A DNA stretch of 64,000 nucleotides from Brevibacillus dissolubilis (GCF_006170445.1 NZ_VCNA01000011.1:94178-158177), one strand, 5' to 3'. Numbered from the stretch's first letter, positions 53,953-63,920 are shown. The notes: a model not told the origin generated them from the letters alone. Made by a program: numbers and translations.

Positions 53953-56043
53953 TTAGAATAAAAAGTAACGCTGTGCCATTGGAACGACCCGAACCGGCTC
54001 ACACGTGATCAACTCGCCGTCCACCTTTACCTCGTATGTGTCCGGATTCACCTGAATATCCGGGGTGGCTGCGTTGTGAACCATTTCTTTTTTTCCGATC
54101 CCGCGACAGTTTTTCACAGGCACTACCTGCTTTTGCAGACCCAGTTGCTTGGCGATTCCTTTTTGATAAGCAATCTGGGAGACAAATGTAAGCGAAGTCT
54201 CGCTCAACGCCCGGCCAAATGCGCCAAACATCGGACGCCCCATCACAGGCTGCGGTGTTGGAATCGATGCGTTGGGATCGCCCATCGCGGCATAGGCAAT
54301 CATGCCGCTCTTGAGCACCAGCTCCGGCTTCACCCCGAAAAAGGCGGGCTTCCACAGCACCAGGTCAGCCACCTTGCCCACTTCAACCGAACCGACATAC
54401 TCATCGATCCCATGGGTAATCGCCGGATTGATCGTCAGCTTGGCGATATACCGCTTGGCTCGGAAGTTATCATTGTCCCCTGTCTCCTCCGGCAATGCAC
54501 CACGCTGTCGTTTCATCTTTTCCGCCGTCTGCCACGTACGGGTGATCACTTCCCCGACCCGCCCCATCGCCTGCGAATCCGAGCTGATGATGCTGAACAC
54601 TCCCATATCATGCAATATATCCTCTGCCGCAATCGTCTCCGGCCGAATCCGCGAATCTGCAAATGCCACATCTTCGGGTATCCGGCTGTCCAAGTGATGA
54701 CAGACCATCAGCATATCCAGATGCTCATCGATCGTATTGACCGTAAAAGGCCGGGTCGGATTGGTCGAGGAAGGAATCACATTACCCTCGCCCGCCAGAC
54801 GGATGATATCAGGTGCATGACCACCGCCCGCGCCTTCGGTGTGGTAGGTGTGGATCGTTCTGCCTTTGATCGCCTTGATCGTATCCTCGACGAATCCTGC
54901 TTCATTGAGCGTATCTGTATGAATCGCCACCTGCACATCATACTGATCCGCCACCGTCAGGCACGTATCAATAGCTGCCGGGGTCGTCCCCCAGTCCTCA
55001 TGCAGCTTCAACCCGATCGCTCCCGCTTCAATCTGTTCCGCCAAGGCCGCTTCCCCGGACGCATTTCCTTTTCCCAAGAAACCGATGTTCATCGGAAAAG
55101 CCTCTGCAGCTGCAAGCATCCGGTGAATGTTCCACGCCCCCGGTGTACACGTCGTCGCTTTCGTCCCCGTCGCAGGCCCTGTTCCGCCACCGATCATGGT
55201 CGTGATCCCCGAAGCCAGTGCCGTCTCGATCTGCTGCGGACAGATAAAATGAATATGCGTATCAATCCCACCTGCCGTCACGATTAAGCCTTCCCCTGCA
55301 ATCACCTCTGTCGAAGCCCCCACGATCAGCTCCGGTGCGACACCTTCCATCGTGTCGGGATTGCCAGCCTTGCCGATCCCGACGATCCGGCCATCCTTCA
55401 CCCCGATATCTGCTTTGACAATGCCCCAGTGATCGAGAATCAGCGCATTGGTAATCACCAGATCAGGCACACCCTCATCACGCGTTGTCCGGGACGCCTG
55501 CCCCATCCCATCACGCAAGACTTTGCCACCGCCGAATTTACACTCATCTCCATACACAGTAAAATCCTTTTCAACTTCAATGAATAATTCTGTATCAGCC
55601 AGTCGCACTTGGTCTCCCGTCGTCGGGCCGAACATGCTTGCATAGGCTTCCCTCGTAATCAAGAGCCCCTCTGTTCCGGCAAGCGGTGTGATCTCAGTAT
55701 CTACACATTCTTCACAATCTTCTGTCATCATAAGCTCTGGCAACGGACCATTGACCAATCCATTATGACCATACATCTCCCGCTTGCCGCCATACGCGAC
55801 CAGTGTCACCGGCTTCTCTTCACCCGGCTCGAAGCGCACTGCTGTCCCCGCTGCAATATGCAGCCGCATCCCCAATGCCTTTTCACGGTCAAAATCAAGC
55901 TGGCTATTCACCTCATAAAAATGATAATGGGACCCTACCTGCACAGGACGATCCCCTCGATTGACCACCAGCAATTCTACAGTCGGCCGCCCCGCATTGA
56001 GGCGAATCGGCCCGTTCCCTAATCGATACTCCCCCGGCTTCAT
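53953..56043 (-). CDS. ureBC: Fused urease beta-alpha subunit (UreB-UreC)
   Basis: A 696-residue fusion of UreB (about 1-108: [29 protein letters not shown]) and UreC (about 128-696), joined by a roughly 20-residue linker containing CEEC. UreC has the nickel site: His pair in DTHIHF, carbamylated Lys in GLKLHEDWG, His in [10 protein letters not shown] and [14 protein letters not shown], and Asp in SSDSQAMG. The mobile flap with its Cys is [16 protein letters not shown]. The frame is continuous and the length equals the two subunits together, so this is not a simple frameshift. The ATG at 56043 (GAGGGGG upstream) is one base after the ureA stop. The enzyme hydrolyses urea to ammonia and carbamate in the cytoplasm. 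Confidence 0.95.
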   Translation of the reverse strand: MKPGEYRLGNGPIRLNAGRPTVELLVVNRGDRPVQVGSHYHFYEVNSQLDFDREKALGMRLHIAAGTAVRFEPGEEKPVTLVAYGGKREMYGHNGLVNGPLPELMMTEDCEECVDTEITPLAGTEGLLITREAYASMFGPTTGDQVRLADTELFIEVEKDFTVYGDECKFGGGKVLRDGMGQASRTTRDEGVPDLVITNALILDHWGIVKADIGVKDGRIVGIGKAGNPDTMEGVAPELIVGASTEVIAGEGLIVTAGGIDTHIHFICPQQIETALASGITTMIGGGTGPATGTKATTCTPGAWNIHRMLAAAEAFPMNIGFLGKGNASGEAALAEQIEAGAIGLKLHEDWGTTPAAIDTCLTVADQYDVQVAIHTDTLNEAGFVEDTIKAIKGRTIHTYHTEGAGGGHAPDIIRLAGEGNVIPSSTNPTRPFTVNTIDEHLDMLMVCHHLDSRIPEDVAFADSRIRPETIAAEDILHDMGVFSIISSDSQAMGRVGEVITRTWQTAEKMKRQRGALPEETGDNDNFRAKRYIAKLTINPAITHGIDEYVGSVEVGKVADLVLWKPAFFGVKPELVLKSGMIAYAAMGDPNASIPTPQPVMGRPMFGAFGRALSETSLTFVSQIAYQKGIAKQLGLQKQVVPVKNCRGIGKKEMVHNAATPDIQVNPDTYEVKVDGELITCEPVRVVPMAQRYFLF

Positions 56044-56044
56044 G

Positions 56045-56380
56045 CTACGCATCCCCCTCTGCCGCCACCAGTCTCTTCGGGCGAATCGGCTGATGCACCG
56101 TGACTAGCTTCGTCCCATCTGGAAAAGTCGCCTCTACCTGCACTTCCTCGATCATCTCCGCTACACCTTCCATCACATCATCCTCGGTGAGGATCGTCGC
56201 CCCCCACTGCATCAACTCGGCTACAGACTTGCCGTCGCGTGCACCTTCGAGAATCTCATAGGTAAGAATCGCCATCGCCTCTGGGTAATTCAGCTGCAAC
56301 CCACGCTTTTGCCTCCGCCGTGCCAAATCAGCGGCTACCACGATCAAAAGCTTCTCCTTTTCCCGCTCTGTCCAATGCAT
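56045..56380 (-). CDS. ureA: Urease gamma subunit UreA
   Basis: A 111-residue Ure[21 protein letters not shown] (1-20), [20 protein letters not shown] and [18 protein letters not shown] are all typical. The C-terminus carries about ten extra residues ([12 protein letters not shown]). The frame extends upstream to 56476, but GAGGGGGAG lies just before the ATG at 56380. First gene of the urease operon. Confidence 0.95.
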   Translation of the reverse strand: MHWTEREKEKLLIVVAADLARRRQKRGLQLNYPEAMAILTYEILEGARDGKSVAELMQWGATILTEDDVMEGVAEMIEEVQVEATFPDGTKLVTVHQPIRPKRLVAAEGDA

Positions 56381-56441
56381 GAAGCTCCCCCTCGAATTTA
56401 TGTAAAAGTAAGAAACATCAGAATTCATAACATCCTTTAAC

Positions 56442-56470
56442 ATAATAACCCAGTGTTTTTTTAAAAACAA
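56442..56470 (-). promoter_or_regulatory. Putative urease promoter
   Basis: TTGTTT (56465-56470), 17 bases, then TATTAT (56442-56447) on the minus strand, about 60 bases before ureA. The weak -35 fits an activator-dependent promoter. The 333-base gap 56381-56713 holds this promoter, two operators and the terminator at its right end. Confidence 0.6.
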
Positions 56471-56477
56471 CCTCATA

Positions 56478-56494
56478 TGTCAGGTTATCTCACA
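56478..56494. promoter_or_regulatory. TnrA/GlnR-type box
   Basis: TGTCAGGTTATCTCACA matches TGTNANAWWWTNTNACA at all but one fixed position. Its centre is about 50 bases upstream of the expected urease start point, the distance at which TnrA activates. Nitrogen limitation would then induce urease. Confidence 0.7.
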
Positions 56495-56555
56495 TGTAAG
56501 GGCTTACCTTTTTGAACTTTTCTCAACAAGCTAATGAGGATATCTAATCCAATTG

Positions 56556-56569
56556 TGAAAACGCTTACA
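56556..56569. promoter_or_regulatory. cre site (CcpA operator)
   Basis: TGAAAACGCTTACA fits the cre consensus TGWAARCGYTWWCA at every position. It lies about 120 bases upstream of the urease promoter, suggesting carbon-dependent control by CcpA. Confidence 0.75.
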
Positions 56570-56642
56570 ATAATGAAGATAACCTGATTTTTGAGGCAAA
56601 TCAAATAAAAAATCATAAATATTTGGCAAATCATACACAATA

Positions 56643-56695
56643 AAGGAACCCCTTCCCCTTTTCTTCACCCAGATCAAAAAAGAGAAGTGGTTCCT
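56643..56695 (-). terminator. Terminator of the PAS/GGDEF/EAL gene
   Basis: AGGAACCCCTTC (from 56644) pairs with GAAGTGGTTCCT (to 56695), one mismatch, with a short T stretch on the minus strand. Confidence 0.7.
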
Positions 56696-56713
56696 CCATC
56701 ATCGTCCTATCAA

Positions 56714-59536
56714 TTATCCTATCTGTCTGCAACAAGCCCCTAACATCCCAGCCACTTCCTCGGCCGACATCGGCTTGCCAAAGAAATACCCCTGCATCTC
56801 ATCACATTTTAATTCACGCAAAAAGTCCAGCTGTTCTTGGCACTCGACCCCTTCAGCGATGACCCCCAGCTTGAGACTGTGCGCCATCACGATGATCGCC
56901 TCAACAATCGTCGCATCATCGTTGTCCGTTGTGAGGTCACCTACGAACGAACGGTCGATTTTGAGGGAGTGAATCGGGAACTTTTTCAGATAGCTAAGCG
57001 ATGAATAGCCTGTCCCGAAGTCATCGATCGAGATATGCAGCCCCATCTCCTTGAGCGCTCTCAGCTTGGCCTGTACATCCTCCACGTTATGCGCGGCAAT
57101 GCTCTCTGTGATCTCCAATTCCAGATATTGAGGTGAAAGCCCTGTCTCTTCCAATACACCCGCTACTTGATCAACCAGATTTTTCTGTTGGAACTGATAG
57201 GTGGACAGGTTGACCGCGACACGCACCTTCGGCAGCCCGGCATCTTGCCATGCCTTGTTTTGCCGGCAGGCTGTCCGCATCACCCACTGGCCCATCGGCA
57301 CGATCAGCCCCGACTCCTCCGCCACAGGGATGAACTGTCCCGGTGCCACCATGCCTTTTTCCGGATGGTTCCAGCGGATCAAGGCTTCAATCCCGCGAAT
57401 CTCGCCCGCCGAATCGACAATCGGCTGATAATGCAGGACGAACTCATCCCGCTCAATCGCTTTGCGCAAAGCATTTTCCAACTCCAGACGCGGCAGGGTG
57501 TGGTTATCGAGGATCGACGAATAGAGCTGATAGTTGTTGCGCCCCTGATCCTTCGCCCGATACATCGCAGCATCTGCATGCTTCATCAGGCTTTCCGTAT
57601 CCTCGCCATCCTCCGGGTAGACCGCGATCCCGATACTTGGTGTCGTATGGAACTCCTGCCCCCCGAAGAAAAAGGGATGTGACAGCGAATCAATAATCGA
57701 GTGCGCCACCTGTGTCACTTTTTCCTGAACGTCGACATTCGGGATCAACAGGGTGAACTCATCCCCACCCATGCGCGCCACCATAGCACCCACCGGCAGA
57801 CAACTCTCCAGACGCTCCGCCACCGCCTGCAACAGCTGGTCACCAAAAGCATGTCCCAGTGAATCATTGATCAGCTTAAACCGATCTAAGTCGATGAACA
57901 GGACCCCCAGCTTTTCTTTATGTTGCTTCGCGTGATCCAGCATCTCCATCAGCCGCTCGGTGAACAGGCGACGGTTCGGCAAGCCGGTCAGCTCATCATG
58001 ATACGCCAGATAGTTGAACAGCGCCTCCGCCCTTTTCTGCTCGGTCACGTCCTTGGCGATTCCATAGATCCCAACGAACTCCCCGTGCACAAAAATCGGC
58101 GTTGTCGTGACCTGCAGCTCAATCGGATGCCCCTGCTTATGTAAGAATGTTAAGTCAAAATTCTGCGGCTCTCCCATCTTTCCACGCCGGAAATGGTAGA
58201 ATGCCTTTTCCTTCTCACTCAGCAGCAGCATGTCCCGAAAATTGGAGCGCACCAGCTCAGACATCTCATACCCGGTAATCTGTACAGCCGCTGGGTTCAT
58301 ACTGGTGAAGTTCCCCTCCAGATCCAGCGAAAAAACCGCATTGGAGTTATATTCGAACAGACACTTATAACGCTGCTCACTCTCTTCAAGCAACTTCGCC
58401 GCCCGGCGGTTTTCCGTCACATCACGGGACACGACGATGATGCGGTCCACTTCTCCCCGTTTATCAAACAGCGGCATGCACCGTGCCTCCGCCGTAATCC
58501 AGACTTCATCCGTAGCCCGGAACAGACGGATTTCGGACTGCACAGGCGTTTTTTCTGTATATAAAATCTTTAATTCTCCTGCCAACCGCTCCAAATCATC
58601 GGGATGGGTGAAGCTCGCTACATTCCGCCCTTCATATTCCTTATAGGGCAGACCGAGTATCCGCTCATGTGACGGTGACGCGTAAGATAGGTACCCTGTC
58701 CGTTCCACAATACAGATCAGGTCAAACATGTTGTCCATGATCGTCCGATATTTTTCCGCATTGAACCGCAATTCCTGCTCCAACGCTTTTTTCCGCGTGA
58801 TATCACGGGCGATACTGGCGATGGCGGAGACACTCCCACCCTGATCGCGGATCGGAGAGATCGTCAGACTGATAATCAGCTCTGCCCCATCCCGGCTCAG
58901 ACGCACCGTCTCAAAGGCCGGCACTTCCTTCCCCGCAAACACATCTACATAGATCGCATTCATATCTTCCTGGAACTCTTCTGGAATGATCGGCAGCTCC
59001 TTACCCTTCAACTCCTCATTGGTATAACCGAACAACCGCTCAAATGCTGCGTTGACTCCAATCACGTTACGGTCTGTATCTAGGATGACGATAGAATCAC
59101 CGGTATGAGAAAAGAAAGACTCCAGCTTTTCCCGTGTCAGCCATAATTCCCGCTCTGCTTGCCGCCGCTCCGTGAGATCGCTGGCAATCCCATAGATTCC
59201 AACGTACTCGCCCTGATCCAGTATCGGCACATGGGTTACCTGCCACTCAATCAGTTCCCCGTCTTTGCGGACCATCTCCAGCTGCAGCTGCATGGACTCA
59301 CCCTGCTTGATCTGTATCATTGATTCATACACTTGATCGTGATGATGGAGAGCTACTTTGTTTTTCCAGGACGAACCCAGGATCTCTGCACGCTCATACC
59401 CGCTCAGTCTGACAAAAGCCTGATTAGCGCTGATAAAGCGTCCCTCCGCATCAAGCGCATAGACCGCATAAGGATGATGATCCAGAATCTCGTGGCAACG
59501 TTGAATCCGCTCTTCCATACATTTCACTTGTTCCAT
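56714..59536 (-). CDS. PAS-PAS-PAS-PAS-GGDEF-EAL signalling protein
   Basis: A 940-residue soluble cyclic-di-GMP protein. Four PAS domains with PAC ends lie at about 15-130, 140-260, 270-390 and 395-510. GGDEF follows (about 520-675, intact MGGDEF), then EAL (about 690-935; EALIRW, ITES, DDFGTGYSSL and EGVE present). Both domains look active, so it may make and break c-di-GMP under PAS control. It has no membrane segment. The frame opens with GTG at 59566, but AAAGGTG nine bases before the ATG at 59536 favours the latter. It stands alone. Confidence 0.93.
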   Translation of the reverse strand: MEQVKCMEERIQRCHEILDHHPYAVYALDAEGRFISANQAFVRLSGYERAEILGSSWKNKVALHHHDQVYESMIQIKQGESMQLQLEMVRKDGELIEWQVTHVPILDQGEYVGIYGIASDLTERRQAERELWLTREKLESFFSHTGDSIVILDTDRNVIGVNAAFERLFGYTNEELKGKELPIIPEEFQEDMNAIYVDVFAGKEVPAFETVRLSRDGAELIISLTISPIRDQGGSVSAIASIARDITRKKALEQELRFNAEKYRTIMDNMFDLICIVERTGYLSYASPSHERILGLPYKEYEGRNVASFTHPDDLERLAGELKILYTEKTPVQSEIRLFRATDEVWITAEARCMPLFDKRGEVDRIIVVSRDVTENRRAAKLLEESEQRYKCLFEYNSNAVFSLDLEGNFTSMNPAAVQITGYEMSELVRSNFRDMLLLSEKEKAFYHFRRGKMGEPQNFDLTFLHKQGHPIELQVTTTPIFVHGEFVGIYGIAKDVTEQKRAEALFNYLAYHDELTGLPNRRLFTERLMEMLDHAKQHKEKLGVLFIDLDRFKLINDSLGHAFGDQLLQAVAERLESCLPVGAMVARMGGDEFTLLIPNVDVQEKVTQVAHSIIDSLSHPFFFGGQEFHTTPSIGIAVYPEDGEDTESLMKHADAAMYRAKDQGRNNYQLYSSILDNHTLPRLELENALRKAIERDEFVLHYQPIVDSAGEIRGIEALIRWNHPEKGMVAPGQFIPVAEESGLIVPMGQWVMRTACRQNKAWQDAGLPKVRVAVNLSTYQFQQKNLVDQVAGVLEETGLSPQYLELEITESIAAHNVEDVQAKLRALKEMGLHISIDDFGTGYSSLSYLKKFPIHSLKIDRSFVGDLTTDNDDATIVEAIIVMAHSLKLGVIAEGVECQEQLDFLRELKCDEMQGYFFGKPMSAEEVAGMLGACCRQIG

Positions 59537-59674
59537 TTCTTTCTGCACCTTTTGCAATTCGATCACCTTCGCAACATTAATAGCAAGGCCTGGTTATGAC
59601 TGATCTTTTTGCTCTTCCCGCTTTTTCCGTATTCAACACCCATTCCGCACAAGAGACTGGCAGAAGGACAAGAA

Positions 59675-59698
59675 AAACTGGGCAACTCAACCCAGTTT
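59675..59698 (-). terminator. Terminator of the chemoreceptor gene
   Basis: AAACTGGG (59675-59682) pairs with CCCAGTTT (59691-59698); five T follow on the minus strand. Confidence 0.8.
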
Positions 59699-59714
59699 CT
59701 AGATGTGTGACGCT

Positions 59715-61199
59715 CTATTCACAGGCTTCACTGTGAGAGATCGTCTTCAGATTGCATGTGAGGGATTCAAGCTCTTTAAAACTATCCACAATGGTAATAA
59801 TCCGACGATGCTGTTCTTCTACGCTGGCGAGCACCTCTTCAACCAGTCCAGTGCTGTCCTCTGTTACACTGGATATACTTGTTACCTCTTCATAGATCAC
59901 ACGTGATGTATGCTGCAGATCGAGGACTTCCTTGCTGACGTTTTCTGCCTGCTTCACAACGTTGCCTGTGTTGTCACTGATCTGTTTGAGCACATGGTCT
60001 ACCTTCTCTGTCGCTTTGCTGCTGGACTGGACGGCATCACGGCCATTTAAGATATGGCCCGACAACTCCTGCGTCTTCCGCTGAATATCTTCCAGAATCC
60101 CAGAGATCTTCGCGGTTGACTGATGCGAATTCTCTGCAAGCTTACGCACTTCGTTAGCTACTACAGCAAAACCTTTTCCATGTTCACCCGCACGCGCCGA
60201 CTCAATCGCTGCATTGAGTGCCAGCAGGTTTGTTTGAGAAGCAATATCGCTGATTGTATTGAGGATTTCGCTGATTTGTCCCGCTTGTTTATTTAATTCA
60301 TCTGTAAGTGTAACAGTTTTTTGGATAATATGGTTTACATTATCCATCTCGCGGGTAAGAGATAACATATGCTCATTGCCTTGCTTGGCCACACCGTCCA
60401 TGGAAATCGACAAATCACGCATCATTGTCGAGGCCATCGCCACCTCGCTGACACCACTGTCCACCTGGTGCATCGAGTGAGTGATATCGTTTACACTCGT
60501 GGTCTGACCCTCAATCCCTTTTGCAATCTCACCGAACACTTTGGTCACTTCATTGGAGATCTTCCCAGTCACGTTCACATTGGCTTGCAGGTTTTCACTG
60601 AAGCTGCTCAGTCCAGCAATCGATTCACGGATTTCCACCAGTAATTCTTCCATCTCTTCTTTGGCTACCAACGCTTCCTTACGACTTTTTTCGACATCTT
60701 TCAGCGTTTTTTCGCCAAATCGGCCTTGCGCCACCAACAGTGCAGTCGTCAGAATCAAGTACAGATTCATCGAAAGCAGTCCATGCATATCAATTCCTGA
60801 GAACATATTTTCTTTATAGATAAAGTAAAAAATATTCGTGTAAATCAATCCGATCAAGCCTGTTAATATAATGGGGCGCGGATTTTGATAGAGAGAAACA
60901 ACGGCCAGACTAAAGTAGATCATGAAGTAACTGACGATACGCGGATCACTTTCGACTACAGCCCAGGTCATGGCCGCCAATACTACCACTACGACATACA
61001 TTACAGAAAGCTCATAGATCCGTTTGTACGTCATGACCGTAATCAGAATACATATGGCAGAGCCAGCTACCGCCATGACTATCATCCCCATAAAGGGCGC
61101 ACCGATGATTAGGTCCAGAGTCGTGGACAATATAAGGGAAGTCCACAACAAAATGACCATCAGCTTATTCCGACGATGCATCGTCTCCCTAAAATCCAT
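59715..61199 (-). CDS. Methyl-accepting chemotaxis protein without a large extracellular domain
   Basis: A 494-residue receptor with about six membrane segments in residues 14-165 and almost no external loop, followed by a coiled coil and the signalling domain (about 230-480). The hairpin tip is [26 protein letters not shown] in parts, with [16 protein letters not shown]. No HAMP domain is evident. Such receptors sense in or near the membrane, for example energy state or hydrophobic compounds. It should signal through CheA/CheW. Confidence 0.93.
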   Translation of the reverse strand: MDFRETMHRRNKLMVILLWTSLILSTTLDLIIGAPFMGMIVMAVAGSAICILITVMTYKRIYELSVMYVVVVVLAAMTWAVVESDPRIVSYFMIYFSLAVVSLYQNPRPIILTGLIGLIYTNIFYFIYKENMFSGIDMHGLLSMNLYLILTTALLVAQGRFGEKTLKDVEKSRKEALVAKEEMEELLVEIRESIAGLSSFSENLQANVNVTGKISNEVTKVFGEIAKGIEGQTTSVNDITHSMHQVDSGVSEVAMASTMMRDLSISMDGVAKQGNEHMLSLTREMDNVNHIIQKTVTLTDELNKQAGQISEILNTISDIASQTNLLALNAAIESARAGEHGKGFAVVANEVRKLAENSHQSTAKISGILEDIQRKTQELSGHILNGRDAVQSSSKATEKVDHVLKQISDNTGNVVKQAENVSKEVLDLQHTSRVIYEEVTSISSVTEDSTGLVEEVLASVEEQHRRIITIVDSFKELESLTCNLKTISHSEACE

Positions 61200-61277
61200 G
61201 AAAAATTCCCCTTTCTCTATTTGTTTTTTATATACACGTCATAACGGAGTGACAAAAATAGACACGTATATTTTCTA

Positions 61278-61305
61278 ATTATACATTTTTTATTACCTCC
61301 GTAAA
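61278..61305 (-). promoter_or_regulatory. Putative sigma-A promoter of the chemoreceptor gene
   Basis: TTTACG (61300-61305), 16 bases and TATAAT (61278-61283). I did not find a convincing sigma-D motif. Confidence 0.6.
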
Positions 61306-61370
61306 TAATGTTTCGATAAAAATACTCAAACAATTGTAACATTTTTTATATAATTTTATAGAAGATAAGA

Positions 61371-61398
61371 AAAACAGACAGGTTTCCCTGTCTGTTTT
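61371..61398 (-). terminator. Terminator of the signal peptidase gene
   Basis: AAAACAGACAGG (61371-61382) and CCTGTCTGTTTT (61387-61398) form a perfect 12-base stem. Confidence 0.92.
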
Positions 61399-61449
61399 GT
61401 CGTTTTTAGCTACTATTTTGGTGATTTTTGTCGAATCAGGAAATCAGAA

Positions 61450-62082
61450 CTAATGAGCTAAACGTATATCTGTAAATGGCCAGTATACCAACTCCGTACG
61501 TCCTACCAGCTGTTCAAGTGGAATAGGACCCAATTCACGGCTATCTCTGCTATTTCGGCGGTTATCCCCCATGACAAACACATGTCCAGGCGGCACAGTG
61601 ACCGGCGCAACATTCTCCGTCAATGGAAGCCCCATATCCGCTGCCTCTTTGCGCTTCTCGGCCAGATACGGCTCGTCTACTGCCTCGCCATTGATATAAA
61701 GCACATCATCTACCACTTCCACCCGATCACCCTCCAAGCCAATGACACGCTTGATGTAATCCTCTGTTGGGGTAGCATGGAAAACCACGATATCACCACG
61801 GTCTGGCTGCTGGAGATGATAGATCGCTTTATTGACAACAACGCGCTCATTATTATGCAGGGTCGCCATCATTGATTCTCCATGAACCGCATACGGCGCT
61901 CCCAAGAATGAATAGATCAATCCCGCCACGATCGCTACCGTCCCAATCGAGCGTCCCCATTCACCAAGCTCCTTCTTCCAATTCGTTTTTGTTCGATTAG
62001 TCTCTGGTTCTATCCCCGTACTTCTATTCATCGTGGACTGATTGTCTGTCGATTGATTCACCGTAGAATTCTCTTTTGCCAT
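61450..62082 (-). CDS. Signal peptidase I
   Basis: A 210-residue type I signal peptidase that removes signal peptides at the outer face of the membrane. One membrane segment lies at about 46-63. Catalytic Ser70 is in GESMMATL and Lys111 in DYIKRVIGLEGD; GDNRRNSRDSRELGPI is box E. The N-terminal 35 residues form an Asn/Ser/Thr-rich cytoplasmic extension with STVNQSTDNQST-type repeats, longer than in SipS. AGGAGG precedes the ATG. Confidence 0.95.
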   Translation of the reverse strand: MAKENSTVNQSTDNQSTMNRSTGIEPETNRTKTNWKKELGEWGRSIGTVAIVAGLIYSFLGAPYAVHGESMMATLHNNERVVVNKAIYHLQQPDRGDIVVFHATPTEDYIKRVIGLEGDRVEVVDDVLYINGEAVDEPYLAEKRKEAADMGLPLTENVAPVTVPPGHVFVMGDNRRNSRDSRELGPIPLEQLVGRTELVYWPFTDIRLAH

Positions 62083-62274
62083 CGCTCGAATCCTCCTACT
62101 TTGGATTGTTACCCATTAATACGTAATGAACGAGAGCCTGGTTTCAAATATCAGGAAATTTTTTCAACTGAGAACATTCCCCGTTTGATAACTGTAAGGA
62201 AGTATACTATGATGTTGGCAGATTGTATATTTGTTATTATTCCCAATCGAATGAGAGTAAAAAGGAGCAACCAA

Positions 62275-63210
62275 ATGAGAAAAATCCCCATCTATCACGT
62301 AGATGCTTTTACCTCAACCCCTTTTGGCGGCAATCCAGCCGGAGTCGTCCCCGATGCAAGCAGCTTAAGCGAACAGGAGATGCAGTTGATCGCCCGTGAA
62401 ATGAACCTGCCCGAGACAGCCTTTCTGCTGCCGTCTAATCATCCGGAGGCCGATTTCACCGTCCGCTACTTTACCCCTTCGAGCGAAATCAATTTTTGCG
62501 GTCATGCCACGTTAGCCCTCGCTTGGCTGCTCGCCACCGAACAAGGCTGGAGCGACAAAACAGACCAAGTCCGGCTGCAAACCAAAATCGGTCTCGTTCC
62601 CGTCGCCTGGATCAAAGAAAACGGCGAGCTGAAGACCGCCATCATGACCCAAATCGCTCCCCAAGTAAAAGAGGTCGCCATAGACGCGGACATCGTAAGC
62701 CGCCTGATCGGTGTCCCAGCCGAAGAGATTGACCACCGCTATCCGATCCGTCTGGCTAACACCGGCAACTGGCATCTGATCATCCCTGTTCGCACCCGGA
62801 CAGCAATCGACACTGCCAAACCATCCCTCTCCGAGCTGGAAGCACTCAACCGGGAGCTTGGCGTGAGCACGACCCATCTGTTCACCCTCAATGATCCTCT
62901 CCACGATGTATATACTAGAGACTTTGCCCCTGCTGTAGGAATCCCTGAAGATCCAGCAACCGGCTCCGCCAATGGTGCCCTCGCAGGTTACCTCGTTCTC
63001 GAAAAAATCCTCTCTCCTGATCAGAATCATCAGCTTACCTTTGGTCAAGGGCACGCCATGAGCCGCCCCGGCACATTACTGGTCTCAATCGAAACAAGCA
63101 AAACTAATCATTCCAGTGTAACCAACGATGGAACAGGTGCCACTGCCCCTATCATCAAGGTTGGCGGTGCAGCCGTTCTCACCATCAAAGGAGAACTTCA
63201 ACTCCCCTAA
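62275..63210 (+). CDS. PhzF-family protein (isomerase-like)
   Basis: A 311-residue PhzF-like protein with two diaminopimelate-epimerase-type halves. PIYHVDAFTSTPFGGNPAGVV (in parts) opens the first, NLPETAF has the conserved Glu, and FCGHATLALAWLL and EDPATGSANGALAGYL are the other signatures. Substrate unknown; members isomerise small acids. AAAGGAG lies before the ATG at 62275; the frame is open to 62053 but overlaps the divergent signal peptidase gene there. Confidence 0.93.
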   Translation: MRKIPIYHVDAFTSTPFGGNPAGVVPDASSLSEQEMQLIAREMNLPETAFLLPSNHPEADFTVRYFTPSSEINFCGHATLALAWLLATEQGWSDKTDQVRLQTKIGLVPVAWIKENGELKTAIMTQIAPQVKEVAIDADIVSRLIGVPAEEIDHRYPIRLANTGNWHLIIPVRTRTAIDTAKPSLSELEALNRELGVSTTHLFTLNDPLHDVYTRDFAPAVGIPEDPATGSANGALAGYLVLEKILSPDQNHQLTFGQGHAMSRPGTLLVSIETSKTNHSSVTNDGTGATAPIIKVGGAAVLTIKGELQLP

Positions 63211-63227
63211 TCTCTACGCATATAAAA

Positions 63228-63257
63228 AAGGCTAGAATGTCTGAGCATTCTAGCCTT
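63228..63257. terminator. Bidirectional terminator of the tRNA operon and PhzF gene
   Basis: AAGGCTAGAATG and CATTCTAGCCTT form a perfect 12-base stem. On the minus strand six T follow, ending the tRNA transcript. Confidence 0.92.
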
Positions 63258-63271
63258 ATCGTATGTAAGTA

Positions 63272-63345
63272 TGGAGCGGGTGATGGGAATCGAACCCACG
63301 CGACCAGCTTGGAAGGCTGGAGTTCTACCATTGAACTACACCCGC
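63272..63345 (-). tRNA. tRNA-Gly (anticodon TCC)
   Basis: Cloverleaf with acceptor GCGGGTG/CACCCGC, anticodon loop CTTCCAA, T-loop GTTCGATTC and encoded CCA. Last tRNA of the cluster. Confidence 0.96.
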
Positions 63346-63349
63346 ATAA

Positions 63350-63426
63350 TGGCGTGCCCTGAGAGATTCGAACTCCCGACCTTTTGATTCGTAGTCAAAC
63401 GCTCTATCCGGCTGAGCTAAGGGCAC
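63350..63426 (-). tRNA. tRNA-Arg (anticodon ACG)
   Basis: Acceptor GTGCCCT/AGGGCAC, anticodon loop CTACGAA, T-loop GTTCGAATC and encoded CCA. The A34 should be changed to inosine. Confidence 0.96.
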
Positions 63427-63444
63427 ATCTGTTATGAAAATAAA

Positions 63445-63520
63445 TGGAGCGGACGAAGGGTCTCGAACCCTCGACCTTCGCCTTGGCAAGGCGACGCTCT
63501 ACCAATTGAGCTACGTCCGC
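63445..63520 (-). tRNA. tRNA-Gly (anticodon GCC)
   Basis: Acceptor GCGGACG/CGTCCGC, anticodon loop TTGCCAA, T-loop GTTCGAGAC and encoded CCA. Confidence 0.96.
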
Positions 63521-63537
63521 ATGTTTTGTATGTTGTG

Positions 63538-63620
63538 TGGTGCGGGTGGAGGGACTTGAACCCCCACGGTCGCCCGCCAGAACCTAAATCTGGTGCGTCT
63601 GCCAATTCCGCCACACCCGC
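63538..63620 (-). tRNA. tRNA-Leu (anticodon TAG)
   Basis: 83 bases including CCA, with the long variable arm of class II tRNAs; acceptor GCGGGTG/CACCCGC and anticodon loop TTTAGGT. Confidence 0.95.
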
Positions 63621-63646
63621 ACGATTTTGTTGTTCATCTGTAAAAA

Positions 63647-63722
63647 TGGTGAGCCATGAAGGACTCGAACCTTCGACCCTCTGATTAAAAGTCAGATGCT
63701 CTACCAACTGAGCTAATGGCTC
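63647..63722 (-). tRNA. tRNA-Lys (anticodon TTT)
   Basis: Acceptor GAGCCAT/ATGGCTC, anticodon loop CTTTTAA and encoded CCA. Confidence 0.96.
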
Positions 63723-63729
63723 TCAAAAA

Positions 63730-63804
63730 TGGCTGGGGTACTAGGATTTGAACCTAGGAATGACGGAGTCAAAGTCCGTTGCCTTACCGCTTGGCTATAC
63801 CCCA
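63730..63804 (-). tRNA. tRNA-Gln (anticodon TTG)
   Basis: Acceptor TGGGGTA/TACCCCA, anticodon loop CTTTGAC, T-loop GTTCAAATC and encoded CCA. Confidence 0.95.
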
Positions 63805-63807
63805 ACG

Positions 63808-63883
63808 TGGTGCCGGCGATAGGACTTGAACCCACAACCCCCTGATTACAAGTCAGGTGCTCTACCAATTGAGCTACACCGGC
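63808..63883 (-). tRNA. tRNA-Thr (anticodon TGT)
   Basis: Acceptor GCCGGTG/CGCCGGC with one wobble-type pair, anticodon loop CTTGTAA and encoded CCA. Confidence 0.95.
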
Positions 63884-63920
63884 ATATGTTATTATTTTTT
63901 CGCCTTATCTTTTGAAAAGA

